35,156 nt of DNA from DAOTXN01 sp034435435 (GTDB lineage: Bacteria; Chloroflexota; Anaerolineae; S140-20): the NCBI GenBank assembly GCA_034435435.1, contig DAOTXN010000151.1:1-35156 (forward strand), read 5' to 3'. Position numbers and translations under genes: made by a program. The number at the start of each line of letters is the position of its first letter. The first letter of the stretch is position 1. The notes under the pieces were generated by a model. That model searched no databases. It saw nothing but the letters and a program-made list of their open reading frames with translations, and was not told the origin of the DNA. Of this stretch, positions 7,670-15,485 are shown in pieces.

Positions 7670-8608
7670 TCAAGCCTGTCCAATCACCAGTTGCACCACG
7701 TATCCCGCCGACATCAACAATCCGGTGAGCAAGTGGGCCTTGATGGTGTTGGCGTTGGCCGGGATCAGCGCCGGCAAGTTGTCATAATGTACACGGGCGA
7801 CCTGGTAGGCTTGCCATGCCAGTGGGACCGTCAACAGACCCAGCAAGGCAAAGGGTGAGACGCCGTCCAGCAGCACGCCCAGCACCAGCGAGCCATAAGT
7901 CGCCAGCATGATCATGCCGTAACCGATGGCGGCCCGCCGCCGCCCCAGCCGCACCACGATTTGGTTTTTGCCCACCGCCGCGTCGGCCTTCATATCCTGG
8001 AACTGATTGATGTACAACACGGCAGCGATGAGCAACGCCACCGGTAATGAGGCGATAGCAGCCTCCCACGCCAGCTCAGTCGTCTGGGTATAATAGGCCC
8101 CCAACACCATGAGCACGCCAAAATCTAACGCGATGAACAACTCGCCAAAACCCGTAGCGACCAGGCGCACGGGCGGCGCGGTATAAAAATAGCCGGTCAA
8201 TGCGCCGAACAGCCCCAACCACAACACCCACGGCCCGCGTGTGTAGGCCAGGAACAGACCCACCAACCCGCCGGTCAACAAAAAGGCCAGCGCCTGCCAC
8301 AGGATGGTCCGGGCTGAGGCAATGCCCAATTGGATGACGCGGCTGCCGCCGGTAAAGGGGGCAGCAAACTCGGTGTTGACCGCGTCGCTGCCCCAGACGT
8401 GATCGAAATAGTCATTGAGCATGTTCATGGCGGCATGCATGCAGATACCGCCGAACAGCGTGAGGACAAAGTAACCAGGATAAAAGGTGTCTACGCGGGC
8501 CCAGGCAATGAGAGTGCCTAGCAGGATGGGCACGATGGTGGCCGTGAAAAAAGGCGCACGAGTCTTGATGACCCACAAAGGGGGCATTTTGGGTGGTGTT
8601 TCAGACAT
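7670..8608 (-). CDS. menA: UbiA-family prenyltransferase, MenA-like
   Basis: This 312-residue integral membrane protein, with about 8-9 hydrophobic helices, is of the UbiA superfamily and most like 1,4-dihydroxy-2-naphthoate polyprenyltransferase of menaquinone synthesis. The first prenyl-diphosphate/Mg motif is NMLNDYFDHVWGSD (N65, D66, D69, D75). The second is INQFQDMKADAAVGK. Start ATG 8608 has AAGGAGTACACC upstream. A longer frame from 8692 lacks these features. It follows a small membrane protein gene with only 13 bases between them, so they form an operon. No other menaquinone genes are in the window, so another aromatic acceptor is possible. Confidence 0.85.
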   Translation of the reverse strand: MSETPPKMPPLWVIKTRAPFFTATIVPILLGTLIAWARVDTFYPGYFVLTLFGGICMHAAMNMLNDYFDHVWGSDAVNTEFAAPFTGGSRVIQLGIASARTILWQALAFLLTGGLVGLFLAYTRGPWVLWLGLFGALTGYFYTAPPVRLVATGFGELFIALDFGVLMVLGAYYTQTTELAWEAAIASLPVALLIAAVLYINQFQDMKADAAVGKNQIVVRLGRRRAAIGYGMIMLATYGSLVLGVLLDGVSPFALLGLLTVPLAWQAYQVARVHYDNLPALIPANANTIKAHLLTGLLMSAGYVVQLVIGQA

Positions 8609-8621
8609 GGTGTACTCCTTG

Positions 8622-8921
8622 TTATTTTTTGCGCGGGCGACGGTGGGCGCGTCGCCGGGGTGGTTCTGGCTCTTCTTCGTCTTCCCAATCATCCGATAAT
8701 GGGATAAAAGGTCCGGGAATTTCCAGGATGCGCACGACCAAATAGATGAGCATAAAGCCCACGACGAGAGCGATGGCCGTGGCCTCCAAGCGAGTCAAAT
8801 CGAACCAGTTGGCCAGCACGCCGCCGACGAACAAAAATCCCAGCGTGACGACAAAGGTAGTCAGCAGAACGATGATCAGCACGATGAGCGCGAGTAGCAG
8901 TGAGGAAAAAAAGTTGACCAT
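8622..8921 (-). CDS. Small two-helix membrane protein
   Basis: This 99-residue protein starts at ATG 8921 with an excellent AAGGAGGT ribosome site. Residues about 3-35 and 45-68 are strongly hydrophobic and should form two membrane helices. The C-terminal 30 residues change from acidic (DDWEDEEEPE) to a basic, Arg-rich end (RRRAHRRPRKK), presumably cytoplasmic. I do not recognise a family. It is the first gene of an operon with the menA-like gene. A helper role for that enzyme or membrane-associated regulation is possible but unsupported. Confidence 0.72.
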   Translation of the reverse strand: MVNFFSSLLLALIVLIIVLLTTFVVTLGFLFVGGVLANWFDLTRLEATAIALVVGFMLIYLVVRILEIPGPFIPLSDDWEDEEEPEPPRRRAHRRPRKK

Positions 8922-8955
8922 GGACCTCCTTCCGAGTGGGTTTGTGCGGGAGGAA

Positions 8956-8984
8956 ACTATACCACAAGAGTCTGACTGCTGCAA
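8956..8984 (-). promoter_or_regulatory. Extended -10 promoter for the small membrane protein/menA operon
   Basis: On the minus strand TGGTATAGT is an extended -10 at 8956-8964. A weak -35-like TTGCAG lies 17 bp upstream. It is divergent from the promoter of the cyclodeaminase-like gene. Confidence 0.5.
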
Positions 8985-9040
8985 CTGCTTTTTTCGCTGG
9001 AAGGTGATAAAGGTCACAAGACAGCGGGGATTTTCGCCAC

Positions 9041-9069
9041 TTGCCAGATACGGAAGGCGCTCGTAAAAT
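9041..9069 (+). promoter_or_regulatory. Sigma-70-type promoter for the cyclodeaminase-like gene
   Basis: TTGCCA (9041-9046) and TAAAAT (9064-9069) are separated by exactly 17 bp, each with 5 of 6 consensus matches. They lie about 25 bp upstream of the start codon at 9094. Confidence 0.65.
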
Positions 9070-9093
9070 AGGGGCGCTTTTTGAGAGGAGGAG

Positions 9094-10080
9094 ATGATGA
9101 AGCTGCGAATTCTGTCTTCCGCTGAGGTGCGCCGGGCGCTGCCTATGTCTGAGGCGGTTGAGGCGATGAAAGCCGCTTTTGCTCAACTCTCTGCTGGCCG
9201 CGCTACTGTGCCGGTACGCACGCCAGTAAACGTGTCTGCCCACAACGGCCTGACACTTTTCATGCCGGCCTACCTGGCCGACGACGACCAGATGGCGGTC
9301 AAGATTGTATCGGTGTTCAATGACAACCCGGCCCACGGTCTGCCGCTGATCCACGCGCTGGTCGTTGTGGTAGATGCGACGACTGGGCAGCCCACGGCGG
9401 TGATGGACGGCGCCTACCTGACGGCGCTGCGCACGGGGGCCGTGTCGGGCGCGGCGACTGACCTGCTGGCCCGGCCCGCTGCGCGCGTGGCGGCCATTTT
9501 CGGCGCGGGCGTGCAAGGCCGCACGCAATTAGAGGCCGTGTGCGCCGTGCGCCGCATCGAGCAGGCGTGGGTGTTTGACGCCCGCCGCGAGCAGGCGACC
9601 GCCTACGCCGATCAGATGAGCGCCCGGATGTCCTTACCGGTGCGGGTTGCCGCGTCGCCCCGCGAGGCGCTGCGCGACGCCGACGTGGTCTGCACGGCCA
9701 CCACTTCGACCCGGCCCGTGTTCGCCGACGCCGAGCTCAAGCCCGGCGCGCACATCAACGCCGTGGGCGCGTACACGCCGCACATGCAAGAAATCCCTGC
9801 CGAGACGGTGGCTCGGGCGCGGGTGGTCATCGACCACTGGGAATCCAGCATGGCCGAGGCGGGCGACCTGCTCATCCCGATCAGGCAAGGCCTGATCGCC
9901 CAGAATCACATCCACGCCGAGTTGGGCGAGATCGTCATCGGGCGCACGCCGGGGCGCGCCTCGGAGGACGAGATCACGCTGTTCAAGTCGGTCGGCGTGG
10001 CGGTGCAAGACGTGGCCGCCGCCGCGCGGGTGCTCGCCGCCTCCGGACGGTTGGGGTTGGGGGTGGAGGTGGAGTTGTGA
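9094..10080 (+). CDS. Ornithine cyclodeaminase / mu-crystallin family protein
   Basis: This 328-residue NAD(P)-dependent enzyme belongs to the ornithine cyclodeaminase/mu-crystallin superfamily, which includes ornithine cyclodeaminase, alanine dehydrogenase and pyrroline-2-carboxylate reductase. Visible signatures are KIVSVFNDNP, VVDATTGQPTAVMDGAYLTA, LRTGAVSGAATDLLA, and the Rossmann motif FGAGVQGRTQLEAV. Two ATGs in tandem (9094, 9097) follow AGAGGAGGAG. Its neighbours include two DAO-type oxidases and a SoxA-like flavoprotein, which points to catabolism of ornithine, proline derivatives, N-substituted amino acids or opines. The precise substrate cannot be read from the sequence. Confidence 0.88.
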   Translation: MMKLRILSSAEVRRALPMSEAVEAMKAAFAQLSAGRATVPVRTPVNVSAHNGLTLFMPAYLADDDQMAVKIVSVFNDNPAHGLPLIHALVVVVDATTGQPTAVMDGAYLTALRTGAVSGAATDLLARPAARVAAIFGAGVQGRTQLEAVCAVRRIEQAWVFDARREQATAYADQMSARMSLPVRVAASPREALRDADVVCTATTSTRPVFADAELKPGAHINAVGAYTPHMQEIPAETVARARVVIDHWESSMAEAGDLLIPIRQGLIAQNHIHAELGEIVIGRTPGRASEDEITLFKSVGVAVQDVAAAARVLAASGRLGLGVEVEL

Positions 10081-10114
10081 TTGATGGGTATCCTGTAGCG
10101 AAAACTATAGTGGA

Positions 10115-10143
10115 TTGTCAGGCCAGGGGCGACGTGTTACAAT
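10115..10143 (+). promoter_or_regulatory. Sigma-70-type promoter for the MntA/HepT module
   Basis: TTGTCA (10115-10120) is followed at 17 bp by TACAAT (10138-10143), which is also an extended -10 (TGTTACAAT). The predicted start near 10150 makes the GTG at 10146 unusable and supports ATG 10206. Confidence 0.65.
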
Positions 10144-10205
10144 AGGTGGGTAGATTGGGAGATGGTGAAATTGAGTATGCAGATGAAAGGAAACCAGGCT
10201 GCAGT

Positions 10206-10502
10206 ATGAGACAGGTTCAACTTGCCCCAATTTACGAAAGCGACCTCCATCGAGCCGTAGAAATTCTCAAGGGAGCTGGCTGTACTCAGATTTTTCTCTT
10301 TGGTTCTCTGGCTACCGGGCAAGTTTCGGACCAGTCGGATATTGACTTGGCCGTTCGAGGTTGCCCTAAAGGCAAGTTTTTTCACCTTTTGGGCCGACTT
10401 GTGTTTGAGCTGAAACATCCTGTAGACCTGGTCAATCTGGACAGCCGAGACGCCTTTGCACGCTACCTCGAAGAGAAGAAAGAGTTACTCCGTGTTGGTT
10501 GA
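10206..10502 (+). CDS. MntA-like nucleotidyltransferase antitoxin
   Basis: This 98-residue minimal nucleotidyltransferase carries FGSLATGQVSDQSDIDL, an exact GSX10DXD signature (G33-S34, D45, D47), and a later VDLVNL segment for the third acidic position. In characterised type VII systems the MntA antitoxin AMPylates and silences a HEPN ribonuclease toxin (HepT). The start was set at ATG 10206, downstream of the mapped promoter, with GAAAGGAA somewhat upstream. The gene overlaps the HEPN gene by 11 bp, the usual order for this module. Function is inferred from motif and linkage. Confidence 0.85.
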   Translation: MRQVQLAPIYESDLHRAVEILKGAGCTQIFLFGSLATGQVSDQSDIDLAVRGCPKGKFFHLLGRLVFELKHPVDLVNLDSRDAFARYLEEKKELLRVG

Positions 10503-10968
10503 AAGAGCCATCTCACAAGTCAGGTTTGAGATGGGGCAACTGGATGACCTCTTTGAGTCATACGCCGATCTCTTGAGTCGAGTCCAGACACGCTCCCCTG
10601 ACCTGGTCGAGGTGACGGCTGTGGCTTCTGTGTTACACTCGTTCTACAACGGCCTGGAAAACATCTTTTTGTCCATCGCCAAAGGGCTTGATGCAAGCGT
10701 TCCTACAGGCGCTCAATGGCATCGCGATCTGCTTGCTCAGATGGCAGAACGAACTCCTCTCAGACCCCTGGTTATAACGACAGAGACAGCACACCAACTG
10801 GCCGATTACCTGGGTTTCAGGCATTTCTACCGCCACTCCTATTCCTTCTTTTTGGAATGGGACGAGCTGGAAAAGCTGGTGACGCCGCTGACAAAAGTGT
10901 GGGAACAAGTCAAGAGCGAACTCGATCTGTTTTTGGACAGGTTGAGTCTGGCCGATGCCCTGAAGTGA
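10492..10968 (+). CDS. HEPN-domain toxin (HepT-like)
   Basis: This 158-residue all-helical protein has the HEPN nuclease signature RX4HXY as RHFYRHSY (R110, H115, Y117). It starts at GTG 10492 (or TTG 10495), overlapping the end of the nucleotidyltransferase gene, so the two are translationally coupled. A HEPN protein of this class is expected to cleave RNA, often tRNA, and to be blocked by AMPylation from its partner. It differs from the DUF86-type HEPN found in the fused protein at 25676-26506, so the two modules are not simple copies. Confidence 0.83.
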   Translation: MLVERAISQVRFEMGQLDDLFESYADLLSRVQTRSPDLVEVTAVASVLHSFYNGLENIFLSIAKGLDASVPTGAQWHRDLLAQMAERTPLRPLVITTETAHQLADYLGFRHFYRHSYSFFLEWDELEKLVTPLTKVWEQVKSELDLFLDRLSLADALK

Positions 10969-10994
10969 CAATTTGCCCATTTAAGGAGCGACCG

Positions 10995-12155
10995 ATGAGT
11001 CACCTTCCCTCTACTGCCGATGTCGTGGTGATCGGCGGCGGCGTGATGGGCGCCAGCACCGCCTATCACCTGGCCCTCAAGGGCTGCCAAAACGTGCTGC
11101 TGGTGGAAAAAGAGTCCTTTTTTGGCACGCAGGCCACCGGGCGCTGCGCGGGCGGGGTGCGCTATCAGTTCAGCACCGAGATCAACGTGCGTCTGTCGCT
11201 GCTCAGCCTGCCCATGCTGGACCGTTTTGCGGAAGAGCTGGGCCAGCCCATCGACCGCCGGCGCATCGGTTATTTGTTCCTATTGACCACGGACAAGAGC
11301 GTCGCTAATTTCCGCGAGATCGTCAAGATGCAGCGCCGGCTGGGCGTGAACACCGAATGGCTCACACCCGACGACATAGCCAGGCGCGTTCCCCCGCTCA
11401 ATCTGGAGGGCGTGCTGGCCGCCACCAACCACGCCGAGGACGGCCTGGCCGACCCCAACAGCGTGGTGCAGGGTTACGTGAGCAACGCCAGCCGCCTGGG
11501 CGTCAAGCTGCTCACCGACGTGACAGTGACCGGCATCCGCGTCGTGGGCGGCAAGATCGCGGGCGTCGTCACCAACCAGGGCCAGGTGTCCACACCGGTG
11601 GTGGTCAACGCCGCCGGGCCGTGGGCGGGCGAGATTGGCAAAATGGCCGGGGTGGAAATTCCCATCGCGCCGCTGCGCCGGCAGATCGCCACCACCGGGC
11701 CGATACCCGAGCTGCCGCGCGACTTTCCTTTCGTGATTGATTTCGACCAGTCGCTCTACTTTCACCCCGAGGGGGACGGCCTGCTCACGGGCATGTCCAA
11801 CCCGCACGAAAAGATCGGCTTTGACCAGTCCGTAGACCCGGAGTGGGAGCTGGTGCATTTTGAGGCCGCGCTGGCGCGGCTGCCGCTGCTGGAGCGGGCG
11901 GGCATCGCCAGCCGCTGGGCCGGGTTGTACGAGGTCTCGCCCGACGCGCACCCCATTTTGGGGCGTATTCCACAAGTCGAGGGCTTTTACTGCGTGGGCG
12001 GGTTCAGCGGGCACGGCTTTATGCACGGCCCGATCTGCGGCCTGCTGCTGGCCGAGGAGATTTTGGACGGCGCGGCCCACACGCTGGATATTTCGGCGCT
12101 GTACATTGAGCGGTTCGAGAAGGGCGCGGCGATTGTGGAGTATAACGTGGTGTGA
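10995..12155 (+). CDS. FAD-dependent oxidoreductase, DAO / sarcosine oxidase beta-like
   Basis: This 386-residue flavoprotein begins at ATG 10995 after TAAGGAGCG. The dinucleotide-binding motif VVVIGGGVMGAS lies at residues about 10-21. RCAGGVRYQFSTEIN, VVVNAAGPWAGEIG and a C-terminal GGFSGHGFMHGP match SoxB, opine-oxidase B and glycine-oxidase-type enzymes. It should oxidise a secondary or primary amine of an amino acid, with FAD as cofactor. The SoxA-like gene that would give the partner subunit is about 4.5 kb away, beyond a restriction-modification block. A second paralogue is at 18870. The substrate is unknown. Confidence 0.88.
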   Translation: MSHLPSTADVVVIGGGVMGASTAYHLALKGCQNVLLVEKESFFGTQATGRCAGGVRYQFSTEINVRLSLLSLPMLDRFAEELGQPIDRRRIGYLFLLTTDKSVANFREIVKMQRRLGVNTEWLTPDDIARRVPPLNLEGVLAATNHAEDGLADPNSVVQGYVSNASRLGVKLLTDVTVTGIRVVGGKIAGVVTNQGQVSTPVVVNAAGPWAGEIGKMAGVEIPIAPLRRQIATTGPIPELPRDFPFVIDFDQSLYFHPEGDGLLTGMSNPHEKIGFDQSVDPEWELVHFEAALARLPLLERAGIASRWAGLYEVSPDAHPILGRIPQVEGFYCVGGFSGHGFMHGPICGLLLAEEILDGAAHTLDISALYIERFEKGAAIVEYNVV

Positions 12156-12156
12156 G

Positions 12157-12190
12157 GGGAGACGAAGGACGGGAGACGAAGGACAAAGGG
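12157..12190 (+). repeat. RGACGAA-family tandem repeat, copy 1
   Basis: A perfect 14-bp direct duplication (12157-12170 and 12171-12184), each unit two imperfect 7-mers of the GACGAAGG type, starts just after the oxidase stop codon. The same 7-mer family occurs inside genes at 20161-20195 and 23914-23941. Confidence 0.65.
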
Positions 12191-12204
12191 TTCGGCTGCG
12201 GCGA

Positions 12205-12285
12205 ATGATCTACACCGATGGAGTCTATCACGACGTGTTCATCCTGGGGATGACGGCTGAGGAATTCGAGGGGTCGGAAATGTGA
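12205..12285 (+). CDS. Possible 26-residue leader ORF before the phosphatase
   Basis: ATG 12205 opens a 26-codon frame that ends in ATGTGA, the TGA overlapping the GTG start of the phosphatase gene. No convincing ribosome site precedes it and no family is recognised. It might be a coupling leader peptide or the remnant of a gene cut off by the adjacent repeat. Low confidence. Confidence 0.3.
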   Translation: MIYTDGVYHDVFILGMTAEEFEGSEM

Positions 12286-12758
12286 ACCAGATTCGATCCT
12301 GGCTCTACGTCGGAAAATACAGGGACACGCTCGACCTGCACCTGCTCGCCGCCAACCAGATCGGCGCGATGCTGCAACTGGCCGAGTTGGTGGAACAACC
12401 CGGTATGACGACTCTCTACTTACCTGTAGAAGATGGCGTCCCGCTGCCCTTTGATCTTTTGCACCGGGGCGTTAACTTTGTCGTAGCGAATAAAGAGGAA
12501 AACAAGCGGGTGCTGATCGCGTGTGGAGCGGGTATCAGCCGCTCGGCGGCTTTTGCGGTGGCGGCGTTGAAAGAAACCGAGGGACTGGATCTGTTGGACG
12601 CCTTGCGAGCCGTCACGCAAAGACATCCTGAGGCCATGCCACACATGGCGCTTTGGGAGTCCCTTTGTGCTTACTATGATGAAGACATCCCCTTCTTCGA
12701 CACATTGAGAAAGACTTACCGCGCACTTTTACGGAGACAAGACGATGCAACGTCGTGA
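12282..12758 (+). CDS. Dual-specificity / tyrosine phosphatase-like protein
   Basis: This 158-residue protein has the cysteine phosphatase P-loop CX5R as ACGAGISRSA (C81, R87) and an upstream acidic loop LPVEDGVPLPFD that could hold the general acid. The usual His before the catalytic Cys is Ala here. The start is GTG 12282. An upstream 26-codon frame ends across it, and its own 3' end overlaps the restriction enzyme start by 14 bp. It is probably an active small cytoplasmic phosphatase. Its linkage to a restriction enzyme is unusual, and its role there is unknown. Confidence 0.82.
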   Translation: MNQIRSWLYVGKYRDTLDLHLLAANQIGAMLQLAELVEQPGMTTLYLPVEDGVPLPFDLLHRGVNFVVANKEENKRVLIACGAGISRSAAFAVAALKETEGLDLLDALRAVTQRHPEAMPHMALWESLCAYYDEDIPFFDTLRKTYRALLRRQDDATS

Positions 12759-13503
12759 CTTGAGCACGCTTGAGGAGTTCGCTCAATATATCGCCCAGCT
12801 CGAAAGAGATTACACAGCCAGGCTCTTTCATGCGCTATACAAAAACGCCGGCAATGTCCAGGCATGGTACAACGAACCCAATAAAGTGCCGGATGCCTGG
12901 GTAGGCAAGATGGTCATCAGCCCCCGCGAACCCTCTGCGCCGTGGGAGCAAGTGGGAGAAATCGTCATCGTTGGCCTGATCAATCGCGAGTTCCCGGAGT
13001 GGTTTCCCGTGGGTTTGCCCATTGGCTCTGAAACGCGCCTGAGTTCGCCTGACGCCATCATCCACCTCGACGTCAAGACGCACAAAGAGGGCGATACGGA
13101 CCTGGACCGAACCCAAGACGTTCGACCGGAACAAATCAGCAGTGACGAGGATGAAAACTATGTGAAGGATGCCACAGGATCATTAGGTGACAGTCCGCCC
13201 AAGCTGCCGCCGTATTACGAATTTGGACCCAACCTGCTCAAAGTCACTATCACGGCGTTTGTCATTTGCGCTTATCAATTCGATGAGGCCAACCGCTATC
13301 AATACTTGACCCGCCTGCAACTATTCATCGTACCCAACGGCATTCTGCGGACAATTCACGACTACAGTGACATCTTTCAAGCGGGGAAAGATGGGCGTGG
13401 AGGACACCGCTATCGCGTCAATTTGCTTGCCCTGGCGGGCCACGAAACGTGGCGCTGGCGCGAAATACGGTATCTGGCCCACGGCTTTCAAGTGACGCGC
13501 TGA
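12745..13503 (+). CDS. BglI-like Type II restriction endonuclease
   Basis: This 252-residue protein resembles the BglI family as I remember it: AWYNEPN, then PW..VGE, GLPIGSETR, SPDAIIHLDVKTH, a D-rich stretch with PEQIS, and LPPYY, in the same order. The PD-(D/E)XK centre is LDVK (D109, K111) with E96 or D103 as the second acid. BglI cuts the interrupted palindrome GCC(N5)GGC. Specificity here is unknown. It overlaps the phosphatase gene by 14 bp and is convergent with a methyltransferase gene whose stop is 3 bases away. That pairing supports a restriction role. Start ATG 12745. Confidence 0.78.
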   Translation: MQRRDLSTLEEFAQYIAQLERDYTARLFHALYKNAGNVQAWYNEPNKVPDAWVGKMVISPREPSAPWEQVGEIVIVGLINREFPEWFPVGLPIGSETRLSSPDAIIHLDVKTHKEGDTDLDRTQDVRPEQISSDEDENYVKDATGSLGDSPPKLPPYYEFGPNLLKVTITAFVICAYQFDEANRYQYLTRLQLFIVPNGILRTIHDYSDIFQAGKDGRGGHRYRVNLLALAGHETWRWREIRYLAHGFQVTR

Positions 13504-13506
13504 AGC

Positions 13507-15426
13507 TCATTCACCGGCAATCACGTCCGAGCATAGTTGGGCGATTTGCTGCTCCTGTTGAGTAATGAGGCGCTTGAGGTCAAGAATGTGTTGGCGGTAA
13601 TCTCGAAACGTGGCTCCCAGCCGGTGATGGTTCTCCGGCAGGGGTATACGCAGATGACGTAAATCCTTTTCGGCAATGCGACCCGACATCTCGCCAGTGG
13701 AGTAAATCGTCATCAACCTTAAAAATTGAGCAGAACGCAAGAGTTCGACGACGAAATCCCGGTCGTAGCCCTCGCGCAAACGCAAGACCGAGAACTCGGA
13801 AATGGTCAGTGCGCCGTCCAGTTCCGGCGGCACCACGACAACCGCGCCGCGATAGGCCCGTCGGCGACTGATCAAAATGTCGCCCGCTTGCACGCGGCGG
13901 AGCGAAGTATAGTTGCTCTCTCGGCCTTTGATCCGTTTTGGGTTAATCGTCAAAGCTTCCGGGTCCACGCAACTGGTTTCAATCAGGACGATCTCCTGGT
14001 CCGGGTTAAGGCGGGGGTTGACTTTATCAGTGTAAAACGTGCCGATTTCGGATAATTTGACCAGTCTGTGTTTGGGATTGCTGCGAAACAGCGCCATAGT
14101 TTCCCGGTTCTCTGGAATGTAAAACTTGGCGTCAATGCGGTCCTGGATTTCGGAAATACGCACCATGTAGCGGGTATCCTGACGTTGAAACTGGTCGATG
14201 GTTTCGATCAAGTCGTTCTCATCGGTCGGGCGGCCTGTCGAGTTAAACCCAATGTTTTCGACCCGTTTCATGAATACAGGGTAATCGTCGGGAACTTGCG
14301 CCGATTTGCGGAGGAACAGCAGACTCCCCCGCACGCTGGTACCCGAGGGAATGAATGCCCAGTCGGGCAGCTCGATCACGGCCAGGATTTGAGCGTGACG
14401 CTTGACATATTCTCGCACGTGGCAGAGATTGCGGTTGGTAAAAATGCCCTGGGGGATGACAATGCCCGCCACGCCCCCATCGCGCAAAACTCGGAGGATG
14501 CGTTCGATAAAGAGGACTTCGCGGGTGACGGAAGCGACCGCTCCTTGACCGTTCTGTCCCAATTCAAACCTGGACAAAACGGCAGGGTCTTTCTCGTAAC
14601 CCGCAAAGGGTGGGTTGGCAAAAACAACGTCTACTGCGCCCTCGCCAAGTAAGGTGTCTAGTCGTTCATCACCGGATTCATGGATTTTCAGAGCATTCAC
14701 GGTAAAGATATTGCTATAATCCAGACCGTGCATCAGCAAGTTCAGACGGGCCACTTGGGCTGTGCGCTCATTGATCTCGGTGCCAATCAAGCCGCGCCGA
14801 CTGTACGCTTGAAGCTGTTGAGTGAGCGCTTGTGGGGAAAGGTCGGAGCGCTCGCGCCGGATCTGCTCGCGGATGATCTTGGCGCACATGATTAAAAAGC
14901 CGCCTGAACCGCACGAGGGGTCGTACACAACCTGAGTTTCATTTATCCCGACCATGCGGACCATGAACTCGACGATGCTGCGGTGGGTAAAGAATTGGCC
15001 CAATTCGCCGCGAAACGTATTACCGATGATGTTTTCGTAAATCGTGCCCTTGATATCGGCGCCCTCGACCTGTGAGGTTGTTTCTAGTAGACTGTAATTT
15101 TGAAGCTGCCTAAAAACATCGTGAATGGACAGGTCATCGACGCCGATGTCATCCTGGGAAAAGATGTGATCAAAGCCTGGAGTTGCATTAGCCTGGTTAA
15201 ACAGCCAGCGCACGCGGGCGGCAAATTGCTCTACTGACTCGTGGCGTTGAATAGCGGTGCGCGCCCCGGCCATGGTGGCCTCATCGTACAGCTTGACAAA
15301 GAGCAGCTTGCTGAATTCGTCAAAAGCCTGGGCGGGGTCGAAACCATGGCGCTCCCAGAGGACGTTGTGACATCGCTGGACGACCTTTTGAAGCTCGTAT
15401 TCATTGGCAAACCGAGTTATGGGCAT
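13507..15426 (-). CDS. Type I-like N6-adenine methyltransferase fused to specificity domain (M-S)
   Basis: This 639-residue protein joins an HsdM-like module to one target-recognition domain. Residues about 1-160 are the HsdM helical N-terminus. The SAM motif is DPSCGSGGF (169-177) and the catalytic motif is NPPF (271-274), as in gamma-class adenine methyltransferases. Residues about 445-625 look like a single HsdS target-recognition domain followed by a coiled coil. Start ATG 15426 has AGGAGG upstream; the longer frame is unsupported. No HsdR is present. The companion is the BglI-like nuclease, tail to tail. With one recognition domain, a homodimer reading a symmetric interrupted site is the likely form. 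Confidence 0.88.
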   Translation of the reverse strand: MPITRFANEYELQKVVQRCHNVLWERHGFDPAQAFDEFSKLLFVKLYDEATMAGARTAIQRHESVEQFAARVRWLFNQANATPGFDHIFSQDDIGVDDLSIHDVFRQLQNYSLLETTSQVEGADIKGTIYENIIGNTFRGELGQFFTHRSIVEFMVRMVGINETQVVYDPSCGSGGFLIMCAKIIREQIRRERSDLSPQALTQQLQAYSRRGLIGTEINERTAQVARLNLLMHGLDYSNIFTVNALKIHESGDERLDTLLGEGAVDVVFANPPFAGYEKDPAVLSRFELGQNGQGAVASVTREVLFIERILRVLRDGGVAGIVIPQGIFTNRNLCHVREYVKRHAQILAVIELPDWAFIPSGTSVRGSLLFLRKSAQVPDDYPVFMKRVENIGFNSTGRPTDENDLIETIDQFQRQDTRYMVRISEIQDRIDAKFYIPENRETMALFRSNPKHRLVKLSEIGTFYTDKVNPRLNPDQEIVLIETSCVDPEALTINPKRIKGRESNYTSLRRVQAGDILISRRRAYRGAVVVVPPELDGALTISEFSVLRLREGYDRDFVVELLRSAQFLRLMTIYSTGEMSGRIAEKDLRHLRIPLPENHHRLGATFRDYRQHILDLKRLITQQEQQIAQLCSDVIAGE

Positions 15427-15446
15427 GTCGTTCCTCCTGATAGGAA

Positions 15447-15463
15447 AAAGCCTGGCAGGCTTT
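15447..15463. promoter_or_regulatory. Inverted repeat between methyltransferase and M23 genes
   Basis: Perfect 7-bp arms AAAGCCT/AGGCTTT with a 3-base spacer lie in the 59-bp divergent gap. On the minus strand a TAAAAT -10-like box is just upstream and a T run follows the hairpin. It could be an operator or a small attenuator in the methyltransferase leader. Confidence 0.4.
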
Positions 15464-15485
15464 ATTTTAGCCAGGAAGGCTAACA

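Noticed and set aside
10716..10994. N-terminal extension of the first DAO oxidase frame
   Set aside because: It overlaps the HEPN gene in another frame. The ATG at 10995 has a good ribosome site and the family N-terminus.
11280..12080. Minus-strand frame of 266 codons
   Set aside because: It is antisense to a clear DAO-type oxidoreductase and has no family motif.
14068..14652. Plus-strand frame of 194 codons
   Set aside because: It is antisense to the methyltransferase-specificity fusion, where SAM and NPPF motifs fix the real frame.
12745..15426. Ordinary Type I restriction-modification locus
   Set aside because: There is no HsdR helicase-nuclease gene, and recognition and methylation are in one chain with a small separate nuclease.
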